From contig NZ_CP045324.1 of NCBI RefSeq assembly GCF_009363275.1, positions 2,728,001 through 2,792,000 on the forward strand: a stretch of DNA of 64,000 nt, in the 5' to 3' direction. Positions within the stretch are counted from its first letter, which is position 1, and every line of letters begins with the position of its first letter. Source of the DNA: Marinobacter sp. THAF197a. Lineage in GTDB: Bacteria > Pseudomonadota > Gammaproteobacteria > Pseudomonadales > Oleiphilaceae. Below the pieces are notes generated by a model. The model was not told where the DNA came from, made no database searches, and was given only the letters and a program-made list of their open reading frames with translations. Below are positions 41,866 to 51,216 of the stretch, one piece after another. A program made the translations under genes and the position numbers.

Positions 41866-44218
41866 GGTGTTGTATCGTCAATAAGGTTATGTCGTCGGAT
41901 TGTGGTGCACCACTGGCAAAGGATAGCAGCTGTTCACGCATGTAGCCGAGCAGCCCCTCGGGCTGGTTGAACGCCCGGTAGCCCAGGTTCAGTAACCGCT
42001 CTTCGCCGAACTCCTGCCCTTCCCTGTCAAACGCTTCGGTTACGCCATCGCTGTACAGGGTAATGCTCTGGTCTGGCCGGATGCTGGCACTCTCTACGTC
42101 GTAGTCCACGTCTTCATACACGCCGAAAGGCGTGGCAGGGTTCCCTGGCCACAGTTTCGGGCTGGTTTTGCCGTCTACAAACATGGGCTCGTTATGGCCA
42201 GCATTGAGCCATTGGATTTCACCTGAGCCAAGCTCCAGCACGCCCATGATCATGGTCACGAACATACAGGCGTCGTTGGAGCGGCACAGTTCGTTGTTCA
42301 GGGCCCGGGCAATGGCGGCCAGATCACCATCCAGCGAGCGGGCCAGGTAGTTGAGCAGGCTGACGGTTCTGGCCATGAACAGCGCCGCCGGCGCACCTTT
42401 GTCTGAGACATCGCCCACGGCAATCAGCAGCTTGCCGCTGGGCAGGCGAATCAGTTCGTACAGGTCACCGCCAACGGCTCGGGCCGGTTGCAGCCAGGCT
42501 TCGATGGTCCAGTTGCGGTAAGTCTCCCGGAAATGCCCGGCCCCTGGCACCATGGACATCTGGATGGAGCGGGCCACCGACAGTTCAACTTCCAGTTTCT
42601 TGCGCTCCCGCTGTTCGTTTTCCATGTCGCTGGCCAGGGAATGCACCAGGTGACGGTTCAACAACACCGTGCGTACCATGGAGCCAATCACCTGCAGGTG
42701 GTCGATGGTGGCCTGGGCGATATACATGTAGCGGGACTGAACCGTCAGGAAACCGATAAAGCTGTCCTCGCCCTGTTCGTCGTTCAGCGCTGTGAGCAGT
42801 ATGGGTTTGGGTTCCACGCCTAACCGGATGCGATCGTAAATGGCATCCTGGGGGGTGATGTATTCTGCCGCGGTGTCGGCCAGCATGTTGGCCACCACCT
42901 TTCCAGCGATGGGCTGAATGGTGGCGCTGGTGTTATCAACGCGGCTGGTGTCTGGGGTGTTGTGATGAATCGTGGCCAGGCAGGCGAAGGTTTCGTCATC
43001 TCCGGAGCGCTCCCACAATGCCAGGGCACCGAGTTCGTAGTGGCTGACAATGCGGTGCATCAGGTACCGAAGCTTTGGCTCAAACTCGTCGCCACTGGGC
43101 AGGTTGACCAGATCAACCCCAAGCTGCCGGATAAACCGCTCACTGGCGGCGGCCGCCTCCATCGCTTTTTGCCACTGTTTTCGTTCAATGGCCAGGCCGG
43201 TGAGCGAGACAATGGAGGCCAGGTCTTCCAGTTGCTGTTCATCCGGATTGCGGGGGTGATGGCTGAATACGGTGACAACGCCCAGCAATTCGTCCCGCTG
43301 GCTGACAATGGGCTCAGACCAGGACGCCAGCAGGCCGAGGTCTGCCACCACACGGGTGTAACCCTGCCAGCGGTGGTCGTCCACAACCGACTCACACAGG
43401 GTTCGGTGGCGGGTGTAGGCGGCGGTACCGATGGAGGTGCCGCCGTAACGGGCGGGTATAACGGGTAACTGTTCCCGGAAGTCCTTGGCTAAGCCCCCCT
43501 TGCCCAGCGGTGTGAGCGAGTCCCGCTGCTGGTCGTACCGGGTGATCAGGCAGCGGGTGTCTTGCAGGCGAATCTCAGCCAGCTTGCACAGGCTGTCGGC
43601 CAGGTTTTCCATGGGCGCACTGCTGTTGATGCCCGTGAGAATGCCATTGCGGAGTTTGTCCGCTGCCTGGTTCATTTTGTAGGCGTGAATGTTGTTGGCG
43701 CTGAGGGTGCGCGCCGGGCGGCCTTCGAAGACGGTATTGCTGATGTAGCAGTCCATCCAGATATTCTGGCGGGCAGCGGTACTGAACAGCCACTCCCGGC
43801 GCAGAAACCCGGAGGCCTTGAGCTGGCTTATCCAGCTTTCAAAATCGAGCAGCGAGTAGGGGCTGGGCTGCCAGGCATCCGGGCGCATTAGCACGGTGTC
43901 TGAAAGCTCCTCGACAGAATCACAGCCAAACAGATCGAGGGCCTGGCGGTTGGCAAACAACAGGGTAAGTGTGATGCGATCAAACACCAGGATGGCGGCT
44001 GAGCCCTGGTCCAGCATGGCCCGGGTGTCTGACATCGACGACCGCAGGCGGCGCTGGGCGTCGTCGTTCGCCCGGGCCAGCGCCTGCTCCCGCTGTCTGC
44101 TTTGCTTTCGGGCGTGTTGGTGCCACAACGCGACGGCACCAAGCGCAACGGCCAGCACAACAACCAGCAGCAGCTCTGGTTGCAGTAATCTTTCCGGCAA
44201 CGCTGTCCCGTCAAACAT
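41807..44218 (-). CDS. SpoIIE-family PP2C phosphatase with membrane helix, PAS-like and GAF-like domains
   Basis: 803 aa. One N-terminal membrane helix (LLLVVVLAVALGAVALW), a helical linker, a PAS-like segment (AAILVFDRITLTLLFANRQALDLFG), two GAF-like regions (about 180-340 and 365-540), a coiled coil, then the phosphatase (about 560-790) with WLQPARAVGGDLYELI, IAVGDVSDKGAPAALFMARTV, WLNAGHNEPMFV, LYSDGVTEAFDREG and QSDDITLLTI. All metal-binding aspartates are present. It would integrate signals and dephosphorylate the STAS protein encoded just downstream. It begins 26 bases after tadG, in the same transcript. Confidence 0.92.
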   Translation of the reverse strand: MFDGTALPERLLQPELLLVVVLAVALGAVALWHQHARKQSRQREQALARANDDAQRRLRSSMSDTRAMLDQGSAAILVFDRITLTLLFANRQALDLFGCDSVEELSDTVLMRPDAWQPSPYSLLDFESWISQLKASGFLRREWLFSTAARQNIWMDCYISNTVFEGRPARTLSANNIHAYKMNQAADKLRNGILTGINSSAPMENLADSLCKLAEIRLQDTRCLITRYDQQRDSLTPLGKGGLAKDFREQLPVIPARYGGTSIGTAAYTRHRTLCESVVDDHRWQGYTRVVADLGLLASWSEPIVSQRDELLGVVTVFSHHPRNPDEQQLEDLASIVSLTGLAIERKQWQKAMEAAAASERFIRQLGVDLVNLPSGDEFEPKLRYLMHRIVSHYELGALALWERSGDDETFACLATIHHNTPDTSRVDNTSATIQPIAGKVVANMLADTAAEYITPQDAIYDRIRLGVEPKPILLTALNDEQGEDSFIGFLTVQSRYMYIAQATIDHLQVIGSMVRTVLLNRHLVHSLASDMENEQRERKKLEVELSVARSIQMSMVPGAGHFRETYRNWTIEAWLQPARAVGGDLYELIRLPSGKLLIAVGDVSDKGAPAALFMARTVSLLNYLARSLDGDLAAIARALNNELCRSNDACMFVTMIMGVLELGSGEIQWLNAGHNEPMFVDGKTSPKLWPGNPATPFGVYEDVDYDVESASIRPDQSITLYSDGVTEAFDREGQEFGEERLLNLGYRAFNQPEGLLGYMREQLLSFASGAPQSDDITLLTIQHHGTIHPVHRDDSKHPAKSS

Positions 44219-44244
44219 CTTTACAGCTCTTTGGTTGCACAGGT

Positions 44245-46104
44245 TTATTCGTCAAAGACTACATTCTCTACCAATTGCGAGCCAGTTTGTTCAGCCCCCA
44301 ATACCCGCAGTTGCATGCCGCCGAGGTCTGCGCCCAGGGCAGAGAGCAATGGTGACACCAGACTGGTGACAACGCCTTCAAGAACGGTCGAGAGCAGGTT
44401 GGTAAACGGGGTCAGAAGAGCATCGCTCAGCTCATCAAGAATGTCCTGTTCGCCACTGGAAGCAGAACCGGCACAGTTGAGCAATGAGAGGTTATTTACC
44501 GCCACGTCGACGTTATCGATACCGCCAGTGGACGATAAGCCAGCGGTTTCGCAAACACCTCCCGGGCAATACAGGTTATAGGTTTCCAGGCTTTCATAAG
44601 ACGCGCTGGAACCGATATCTACATCCGCTTCTGCGCTCAGGCAGACATCCATATCCACTACCGTTACAAGGCCAAGAAACTTGGCTTCTACATCCAGTAT
44701 GGGGGCATAGATGGGCTCTGGCACAAATTGCTGGGTTACCGGGTCTATCGCCCCGGATTCGGCGTTCGCCACCCCACCCTGCATTCGGAAGTCAAAGCTG
44801 GTGGCGTTGCTGGTACCCTTGGCGCACTCCGCGCCCTCGAACACCGCTTCGCCACCGCCAACGCGCACGGCGAGTGGGATCTGGATGGCGTCCTCGCCGC
44901 CGCCCAGAAGTTTTACATCCAGCGAACCCAGCGACATCAGGTTGAGCCAGTAGGTCACGGTATTAACCAACGATGAACTCAAATCCACCGCAATTCGTGC
45001 ATCCAGGGCAATATCCGCTGCCGCTACCCGGGTCATCCATTGTCCGTTACTATCTTGCCGGGCCGGCCCGATGACAATTTTCGGCGGTTCATCCACCCAT
45101 AAACCCAGCGATACGTCCAGATCAGCCAGCAGACTTTCGGAACCAACAAGGCTGTTCAGCAACGCTGAATCGGAGGTATCCAGGTCCAGTGACAGCAAAC
45201 CATTTCCCGCCTGATTTGAAGCGCGAACGCTGTTCATCACCAGGCTGACCACGAAATCGTAGGCCGGAACGGTGGTCTGCCGCGGAGGTGGGGGCTCTGC
45301 CAATACTTCAAAGATTGCAGACGCGTTCAGGCCGCCAAGGCCAACGGCGCCCGCCAGGTCGTCCACCACCCGGCCAGCCGGGGTCGCGGTGCCACCGGCA
45401 AGCGTTACCACTGCGTCCAGAACATCCAGCAGCGGCTCGTCGACCAGATCGGTCAGATCGTCCACACCAAGAGCGGCCAGCAGATCCCCGAGGCCAATCA
45501 GGGTATTCTCAAGGCTGTTCAGTGCCGTTGCATCCAGACTATAACCGGGCATACCCAGCACGCTGCCAATCAACATACCCAGCAGACCATCTTCCACTGT
45601 GGCGGTTGAGCCGGCAGCACTCAGGGTGGCGTAGACCTCTTTGCGGGCAACGGCATCGGCGGAAATGGTGATGGGCGGGAACAGCTTCTGTGGCAGCAGG
45701 AAAGAAACAGGCTCGGTGCGGGTATAGCGTACCAGCGTGGCGTTGGTCTGGGCCATTTCCGTGCCTGGGTTGCGGCTGGCGAACCGCATGGGACTGGTGG
45801 CGGTTTCACCGGGGCGCAACACACCGGGGAGGATTTCCAGATCGCTCGCCTCGCCGTCAAAGCCTGCTGCTTCGGCCGCCAGCAGGGCGCGTTGCTGCAT
45901 AGAAGCCCAGGTAGCGTCTGTACCGCCACAGGCCTGGGCTTCATCAGCCGCTGCGGTGGCGGCGGAGTTCACAATAGACTGCATTTGAGACTGCATCATC
46001 AGCAGTCGGGAGCCGTCGATCAGCAGGGTCACGAAGATGAACACCAATGCCAGTAGCAACGGTGTTGCAAAAATCAGTACGCCCTGCTGCCGACTCTTAT
46101 TCAT
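44245..46104 (-). CDS. tadG: TadG-like pilus assembly protein
   Basis: 619 aa from MNKSRQQGVLIF (a GTG at 46119 would add five residues). One N-terminal hydrophobic segment (TPLLLALVFIFVTLLIDGSRLLM) in the TadE/TadG style; the remainder is a large periplasmic region rich in Leu, Asp and Val, with alternating strands (SLDLDTSDSALLNSLVGSESLLADLDVSLGLWVDEPP) and a few cysteines. There is no clear vWA MIDAS motif. Last tad gene before the partner-switching genes. Confidence 0.75.
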   Translation of the reverse strand: MNKSRQQGVLIFATPLLLALVFIFVTLLIDGSRLLMMQSQMQSIVNSAATAAADEAQACGGTDATWASMQQRALLAAEAAGFDGEASDLEILPGVLRPGETATSPMRFASRNPGTEMAQTNATLVRYTRTEPVSFLLPQKLFPPITISADAVARKEVYATLSAAGSTATVEDGLLGMLIGSVLGMPGYSLDATALNSLENTLIGLGDLLAALGVDDLTDLVDEPLLDVLDAVVTLAGGTATPAGRVVDDLAGAVGLGGLNASAIFEVLAEPPPPRQTTVPAYDFVVSLVMNSVRASNQAGNGLLSLDLDTSDSALLNSLVGSESLLADLDVSLGLWVDEPPKIVIGPARQDSNGQWMTRVAAADIALDARIAVDLSSSLVNTVTYWLNLMSLGSLDVKLLGGGEDAIQIPLAVRVGGGEAVFEGAECAKGTSNATSFDFRMQGGVANAESGAIDPVTQQFVPEPIYAPILDVEAKFLGLVTVVDMDVCLSAEADVDIGSSASYESLETYNLYCPGGVCETAGLSSTGGIDNVDVAVNNLSLLNCAGSASSGEQDILDELSDALLTPFTNLLSTVLEGVVTSLVSPLLSALGADLGGMQLRVLGAEQTGSQLVENVVFDE

Positions 46105-47005
46105 CGCGGGTAGACTCACCTATGCGTTGCGGTATCGGTTGCTGGAAGGATTCTTTCAGCCTTTCCAGGGTCTGGATAATGACCGGTTCGCTCAGCTCAC
46201 CGCCCCTGGCAGGCTGTTCAGATTGGGCTTCCAGAATCCGGGAAACCGTTGAGTCCGATTGTTGCTCAAAAGAGAGGCCGGCCAATTGGCTCGCCTGACG
46301 TTTGCCTGCGGCAATGTGTTCTTCTGTCAGGCCGATCTGCTGCTGCAACTGCTTGATCGCCGCATCGCCACCGTTCAGGTAATAGGCGGCAATCAGGTTC
46401 TGCCGGGTAGATGGCCTGCCCCGCGACAGCTCGTAGGCGGTGCGCAGTTCAAACGCAGCGCGGTCGTAGCGGCCAGCGCGCATCAGGGCGTAGCCCAGAT
46501 CGTTACGAATGTCGGCATTGGCCGGTGCCTGGGATTTGGCCCTGGTCAGCAAATCGATCGCTTCAAGGGTGTTGTCTTTTTTCACCTGTACCACACCCAG
46601 GCCATGCAGTGCCTGGTAGGAATTGCATTCGTCCACGATGGCCCGGAACACTTCCTCGGAATAACCCAGCCGGTCTACCTGCCCCAGTAGCTGAGCCCAG
46701 CGCAGCCAATGGGCCTGGGTGTCGAACGACAGCCCTTCAAGCCTGGCCAGTGCGGCATAGTATTGGCGGTCTTCCATGGCGGCATCGATGGCGTCCAGCT
46801 CTACCCGGTGCTCTGGCTGCGCCACCTCGGAGCAGTTGATCAGGTAAACCCCGTTATCCAGCGCACCGCTCGTTTTGGCTGGGCCGGTGCTGCCTGTGCC
46901 CGTGGTGGCCATGGAGGAACAACCCGCCAGCGCCAGGCCCAAGCCTATGCCGCCCAGCTTCGCTGCCATTCCTTGCCATTTGCCTGATGTGTTTACTACC
47001 CGCAT
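46097..47005 (-). CDS. tadD: TadD-like TPR lipoprotein
   Basis: 302 aa with lipobox (LGLALAGCSSM). Tetratricopeptide-like repeats occupy residues about 75-230 (YYAALARLEGLSFDTQAHWLRW; ADIRNDLGYALMRAGRYDRAAFELRTAYELSRGRPSTRQNLIAAYYL), the pilotin/assembly role known for TadD. Overlaps tadG by eight bases; 35 bases from tadC. Confidence 0.85.
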   Translation of the reverse strand: MRVVNTSGKWQGMAAKLGGIGLGLALAGCSSMATTGTGSTGPAKTSGALDNGVYLINCSEVAQPEHRVELDAIDAAMEDRQYYAALARLEGLSFDTQAHWLRWAQLLGQVDRLGYSEEVFRAIVDECNSYQALHGLGVVQVKKDNTLEAIDLLTRAKSQAPANADIRNDLGYALMRAGRYDRAAFELRTAYELSRGRPSTRQNLIAAYYLNGGDAAIKQLQQQIGLTEEHIAAGKRQASQLAGLSFEQQSDSTVSRILEAQSEQPARGGELSEPVIIQTLERLKESFQQPIPQRIGESTRDE

Positions 47006-47040
47006 GGTCAGAGTTCACCTTTTGTTGTCACGGTTGTGCG

Positions 47041-47913
47041 CTATCGCTGGAATGCATCAAGTATCGACAGTACCGCCGGCCCGCCGATTAACATGAACAG
47101 AGACGGCAGCATGAAGATCATCATAATGATGGTCATTCGGGCGCCAATCTTGTTGGTTTCTTCTTTAAGTTTGCTGCGTTCTTCGTGCTGGGCTTCTTCC
47201 ACTATCTGGTCCAGCCCGCCGGCCACCTTGGAGCCCAGGGTGCCGGACTGTTTCATCAGGGCCACGTAATGGCGCAGCACGGTGAGGTTTCGGTTTCGGC
47301 CCAGTTCGTCCAGGGCGGCGGTGCGGTCTGCCCCGCTTTCCATGACGCGGTTGAACCGGTCAATGCGGTGAATGAGCCGTGGCATGAGATCCCGGGCCTG
47401 ATGGGAGATTAGCTTCAGGGAGCGCTCTGGGCTGAGGCCGGCTTCCAGTAGCATTCGGGTCATGTGGCAGAGTTCGATGGCTTCGCGATTTTGCAGTTTT
47501 TCGGCGTCTTCACCGGCGCTGCGGGCAAAGCGCCTGGGCAAGTAGAAGGCTGCCAGCAGCACCAACGCAGCCATCACGAAATCCAACCACCAGAAGGCGG
47601 CAAAGGCAACGCCAAATGGCACCAGCCAACACCAGAACAGATAATGTTGGCGGGCCTGGAGGGGCGTTTTGCCGGTGGCGTCCAGAGCCGGTTCCAGTTC
47701 CCGGAAATCCGATGCGAAGAGTTTTCTGTCTACCAGCCACATCAGAAATTCGCTGTAGGGGGACTCGGCCTGGCCGGTGTCCATGGCGATTTGCTGGCGA
47801 CGCAAACGGGCGCTTACTCGGGCTTTGAGGGCCCAGCGCGGTGCCCCGTAAACACCGGCAATCACTGCCAACACCGCCAGCACGGCGGCCAGAATCAGGG
47901 CAAGATTAGCCAC
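47041..47913 (-). CDS. tadC: TadC-type inner-membrane platform protein
   Basis: 290 aa GspF-superfamily protein of the Tad pilus machine. Three or four membrane segments (residues about 2-24, 94-125, 255-285) and the cytoplasmic T2SSF domain (LCHMTRMLLEAGLSPERSLKLISHQARDLMPRLIHRI ... LRHYVALMKQSGTLGSKVAGGLDQIVEEAQHEERSKLKEETNKIGARM). It overlaps tadB by eight bases and works with it as the TadB-TadC pair. Confidence 0.93.
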   Translation of the reverse strand: MANLALILAAVLAVLAVIAGVYGAPRWALKARVSARLRRQQIAMDTGQAESPYSEFLMWLVDRKLFASDFRELEPALDATGKTPLQARQHYLFWCWLVPFGVAFAAFWWLDFVMAALVLLAAFYLPRRFARSAGEDAEKLQNREAIELCHMTRMLLEAGLSPERSLKLISHQARDLMPRLIHRIDRFNRVMESGADRTAALDELGRNRNLTVLRHYVALMKQSGTLGSKVAGGLDQIVEEAQHEERSKLKEETNKIGARMTIIMMIFMLPSLFMLIGGPAVLSILDAFQR

Positions 47914-48820
47914 GGCCCACCCCCCTGATCAGATTCCAGATCATCACTATGCCCAACAGTTGCAGGCCGCCGGACACCATTAACAGGGTGTGGCCCACCT
48001 CCGAGTGCAACAGTTTCTCGGAAAACTGTTCGTTCAGCACCACCATGTACACCGCCAGGCCCGGGGGCATGATGGCGAAGACGATGGCCGTGAACCGAGT
48101 TTCCGCCGTGGCGGCCATGAATTCCCGGCGCAGTTCCTGCTGGGAGCGAATGGCCTTGGCCACTTCAAACAGCACCGGTTTAACCGAAGAACCAAAGCGG
48201 GAGGAGGTTCTTAAAGCAATGGCGATCTGGGTAAAGGCAGGAATCTGGTAGAAGCTGGCAAAGGCGTCCAGTACCAGTGTGTAATCCCGGCCCTGGCTGA
48301 CGGCGTTTTTAAGCCGGAACACCATGGGATCAAACACCGGGGAGGCATCGCTGAAGGCGTTGACGATGCTTTGTTCCACGGAGCGGCCAACGGAAATCGA
48401 ACGCAGCATGCCATCGAGAATGCCCGGCAATTCCTCGAAGATCTGCCGACGCTGGCGCTCGAATTTTACCCGCCAAGTGGTGATAGACACTGTGACCACA
48501 AAAAACACCGCCACCAGGGCTTCCACCGGCCCTCGCAACATCAGTACCGCTAACAGGATGGCCAGAATCACCGCCACCATCAGCATGAACCTGGTGCCAG
48601 ACATACGGAAGCCGGCCCGCAGCAGTATGTTTTGCAGTGGCCCGAGATCGATTACCGAGACTTTCTGCTCTACCCGCACTTCCGGAGTCAGGCGCCGCGC
48701 CGTGCGTTTTTTTATCTCGCCGGCGGCCAGCATGCGGCTCAGGGTGAGCTGCAGCATGATCACCAGCACCGCAGCCACGCCGGCCATCAGGCACAACAGC
48801 CAGATCAGCTGGCTATTCAC
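47906..48820 (-). CDS. tadB: TadB-type inner-membrane platform protein
   Basis: 304 aa T2SSF-domain protein with N-terminal helix (LIWLLCLMAGVAAVLVIMLQLTL), a second near residue 95-115 and C-terminal helices. Core motif ELPGILDGMLRSISVGRSVEQSIVNAF and SRFGSSVKPVLFEVAKAIRSQQELRREFMAATAETRFTAIVFAIMPPG are typical. Stop of tadA overlaps its start (ATGA). Confidence 0.93.
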   Translation of the reverse strand: MNSQLIWLLCLMAGVAAVLVIMLQLTLSRMLAAGEIKKRTARRLTPEVRVEQKVSVIDLGPLQNILLRAGFRMSGTRFMLMVAVILAILLAVLMLRGPVEALVAVFFVVTVSITTWRVKFERQRRQIFEELPGILDGMLRSISVGRSVEQSIVNAFSDASPVFDPMVFRLKNAVSQGRDYTLVLDAFASFYQIPAFTQIAIALRTSSRFGSSVKPVLFEVAKAIRSQQELRREFMAATAETRFTAIVFAIMPPGLAVYMVVLNEQFSEKLLHSEVGHTLLMVSGGLQLLGIVMIWNLIRGVGRG

Positions 48821-50016
48821 GGGGCAACCTCGGTGTCTTCCGGCGCCAGCCAGTCCAGTTCGCTGGAGCGGTACAGGGTTTCCATGCGGTAGGGGTCTTC
48901 TTTGGTGGGGCGCAGGGCGACCACTTCACTAACCAGGCGGCGGCCGTTGGGCAGGCGCGTGAGCTGAACCACCACATCCAGAGATGAGCCGATCAACCGG
49001 GCAATGGCCCGTTCGCCGGCATCGTAGCCGTTCACCGCCAGCAGGGTTTCGATACGAATCAGCGCATCTTTGGCGGAATTGGAGTGGATGGTACTCATGG
49101 AACCTTCGTGGCCGGTGTTCATGGCCTGCAGCAGTTCAATGATTTCTCCGGAACGAACCTCACCCACAATCACCCTGTCTGGCCGCATCCGCAGGGCGTT
49201 GACGATCAGGTCCCGGGCGGTGACGCGGCCGGTGCCTTCAGTATTGGCCGGGCGAGTTTCCAGGCGCACGATGTGCGGGTGGTTCAGCTGCAGCTCGGCG
49301 GAATCCTCAATGGTGACGATGCGCTCGTCTTTGGGAATGAATTCGCTGAGCAGGTTCAGGATGGTGGTTTTACCGGTACCGGTACCGCCGCTGACCAGCA
49401 GGTTGCGACGGGATTCCACAATACCCGCCAGAAGGTCCAGGCACTCCCGGGTCATGGAACCCATGTTAACCAGCTGGTTGGCTGTCAGGTGTTTGCTGGA
49501 GAACTTCCGGATGGACATAGACGGTCCATCCAGCGCGATAGGCGGGATGATGGCGTTTACCCGGGAGCCGTCCGGCAGGCGCGCATCCACCATGGGGCTG
49601 CTTTCGTCCAGACGGCGCCCAAGGGGGGCCAGAATGCGGCGAATGATGCGCAATACGTGGTCGTCATCAATAAACCGAACCTGCACTTTTTGCAGCACGC
49701 CGGCAATTTCCACGAACACACTGCGGGCGCCGTTGATCAGGATGTCATTCACCTGGTCATCCGCCAGCAACGGCTCCAGCGGGCCAAAGCCCACGACTTC
49801 GTCCACCATTTCCCGCACCAGCATGGTCTGGTCGGCCATGGCCAGGGGGATGCGGTTGACGGACACATACTGGTCTACCGTGGACTGGATAAACCGGTGA
49901 AGCTGCTGGGCGTCTACCCGTTCAACTTCGATACCCTCTTCGTCCAGACGCTCCACCATATGGGTGTGAACGTTCTTTTTCAGGTTCTGGTAATCGTCGT
50001 CAATACGGGTCGCCAT
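48817..50016 (-). CDS. tadA: TadA/CpaF secretion ATPase
   Basis: 399 aa hexameric ATPase that drives Flp pilus extension. Walker A NLLVSGGTGTGKTTILNLLSEFI, Asp box ERIVTIEDSAELQL, His box HIVRLETRPANTEGTGRVTARDLIVNALRMRPDRVIVGEVRSGE (Walker B) and TGHEGSMSTIHSNSAKDAL are intact. N-terminal domain has the CpaF-type MVDEVVGFGPLEPLLADDQVNDILINGA. Full length. Confidence 0.97.
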   Translation of the reverse strand: MATRIDDDYQNLKKNVHTHMVERLDEEGIEVERVDAQQLHRFIQSTVDQYVSVNRIPLAMADQTMLVREMVDEVVGFGPLEPLLADDQVNDILINGARSVFVEIAGVLQKVQVRFIDDDHVLRIIRRILAPLGRRLDESSPMVDARLPDGSRVNAIIPPIALDGPSMSIRKFSSKHLTANQLVNMGSMTRECLDLLAGIVESRRNLLVSGGTGTGKTTILNLLSEFIPKDERIVTIEDSAELQLNHPHIVRLETRPANTEGTGRVTARDLIVNALRMRPDRVIVGEVRSGEIIELLQAMNTGHEGSMSTIHSNSAKDALIRIETLLAVNGYDAGERAIARLIGSSLDVVVQLTRLPNGRRLVSEVVALRPTKEDPYRMETLYRSSELDWLAPEDTEVAP

Positions 50017-50027
50017 AATCCGCCCTC

Positions 50028-51203
50028 TTAAACCGCTACGCGTTTAAAGGTGAATTTTCGGCGGGTTTCCCCTGTTGCACAGCAGGTGCGTATGAAGCCC
50101 CCCATGTTCCTGTGGTAGGTGCTCTTGTGCAGCATGTTGGCCATTGGCAGCCCTGCATTCATGGCATCCAGGCGGAAGCGCCATTCCATCGGCAGCACAA
50201 GGTCGCATTTCTGATCGAGTGTTTTCTCAATGTCGGAAAGCGATAGGCTGGCTCTTCTGTGATATCCGTCGACCGCAATATACCGGGAACATTCCGGAGC
50301 AACCCACTCCTTGATCTCCTGCAGTAATGTTTCTGTCGCCTGTACCTGATCAACCACCGGATGGGTAACCACGATGATGCGGTTAACGTTGGCACCGATG
50401 GCTCGGAGCCATTCCCCGGTGTGGGCGGGGTCAACTCGGATCACCATATGATCGAACAGGGTGGCCAGTTGGCTGATGGTGATGTACAGGTCGGCGGCGG
50501 CGTCGCCTTTAAGCAGTTCACTGCTGATATCGCCAGACAAAAGCCGCAGGCCGTCCCGGTATTCCTCCAGGGCGGTTTCCACCAGCGAACGGTCGATACT
50601 GTCGCCACGGCTGATCAGTTCGTCCAGGGTCAGGCGGCTGAGGTTGTCGAAATAGAAGGTGCGGTTGGCCTCGGAGTTGGAATCCATGGCCAGGATGCTT
50701 TTGCCAGTCTGGCATTCATTCAGTTCCGCCACAAAGTTCTGGCAGAAAAAGCGGGTATCAACAATGCTGGACGCCGAGACCACCAGCGTGATATCGCCCC
50801 GGCTTGCGTTAGGTACAGAGGCCGGCGCCTGGGCGGCGGAATCGGCTATGCGCCGAATGCGATCGCGGGCGGTATCGGCGTCTACGCCGGTCACCAGGCA
50901 ATCCCGGGCACCGGCACGCATCATGCTGAGCAGCAGGCCCTGGGACAGCCGATGGGCAACCCCAATCAGCTGTGAGTTCGGGCAGGCTTTCTGAATGGCG
51001 GCAAACACCTTCAGGGCCCGGTTGGCGTCGTTCTCATCGATGGCCACCAGCACCACCGGTGCCCCGGTTGCCTGCACCAGGCGGCTGACCCGAGACAGAT
51101 CCGTGGAGCTGAGGCATTCCAGATTCCACTCAGATTCCAGCACTCGCTCAAGCCAGACGCGGGCGCCTACATCATCGGCTACGCAGATTATGGATTCGCT
51201 CAT
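50028..51203 (-). CDS. tadZ: TadZ/CpaE-like pilus localisation protein
   Basis: 391 aa with an N-terminal receiver-like domain (IICVADDVGARVWLERVLESEWNLECL; VVLVAIDENDANRALKVF) and a ParA/MinD-like domain without a clear Walker A lysine motif (ITLVVSASSIVDTRFFCQNFVAELNECQTGKSILAMDSNSEAN). TadZ proteins localise the pilus machine; the degenerate P-loop suggests weak or no ATPase activity. Eleven bases after tadA start region in the operon order rcpA-tadZ-tadA. Confidence 0.85.
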   Translation of the reverse strand: MSESIICVADDVGARVWLERVLESEWNLECLSSTDLSRVSRLVQATGAPVVLVAIDENDANRALKVFAAIQKACPNSQLIGVAHRLSQGLLLSMMRAGARDCLVTGVDADTARDRIRRIADSAAQAPASVPNASRGDITLVVSASSIVDTRFFCQNFVAELNECQTGKSILAMDSNSEANRTFYFDNLSRLTLDELISRGDSIDRSLVETALEEYRDGLRLLSGDISSELLKGDAAADLYITISQLATLFDHMVIRVDPAHTGEWLRAIGANVNRIIVVTHPVVDQVQATETLLQEIKEWVAPECSRYIAVDGYHRRASLSLSDIEKTLDQKCDLVLPMEWRFRLDAMNAGLPMANMLHKSTYHRNMGGFIRTCCATGETRRKFTFKRVAV

Positions 51204-51216
51204 GGGTACCCTTCCC

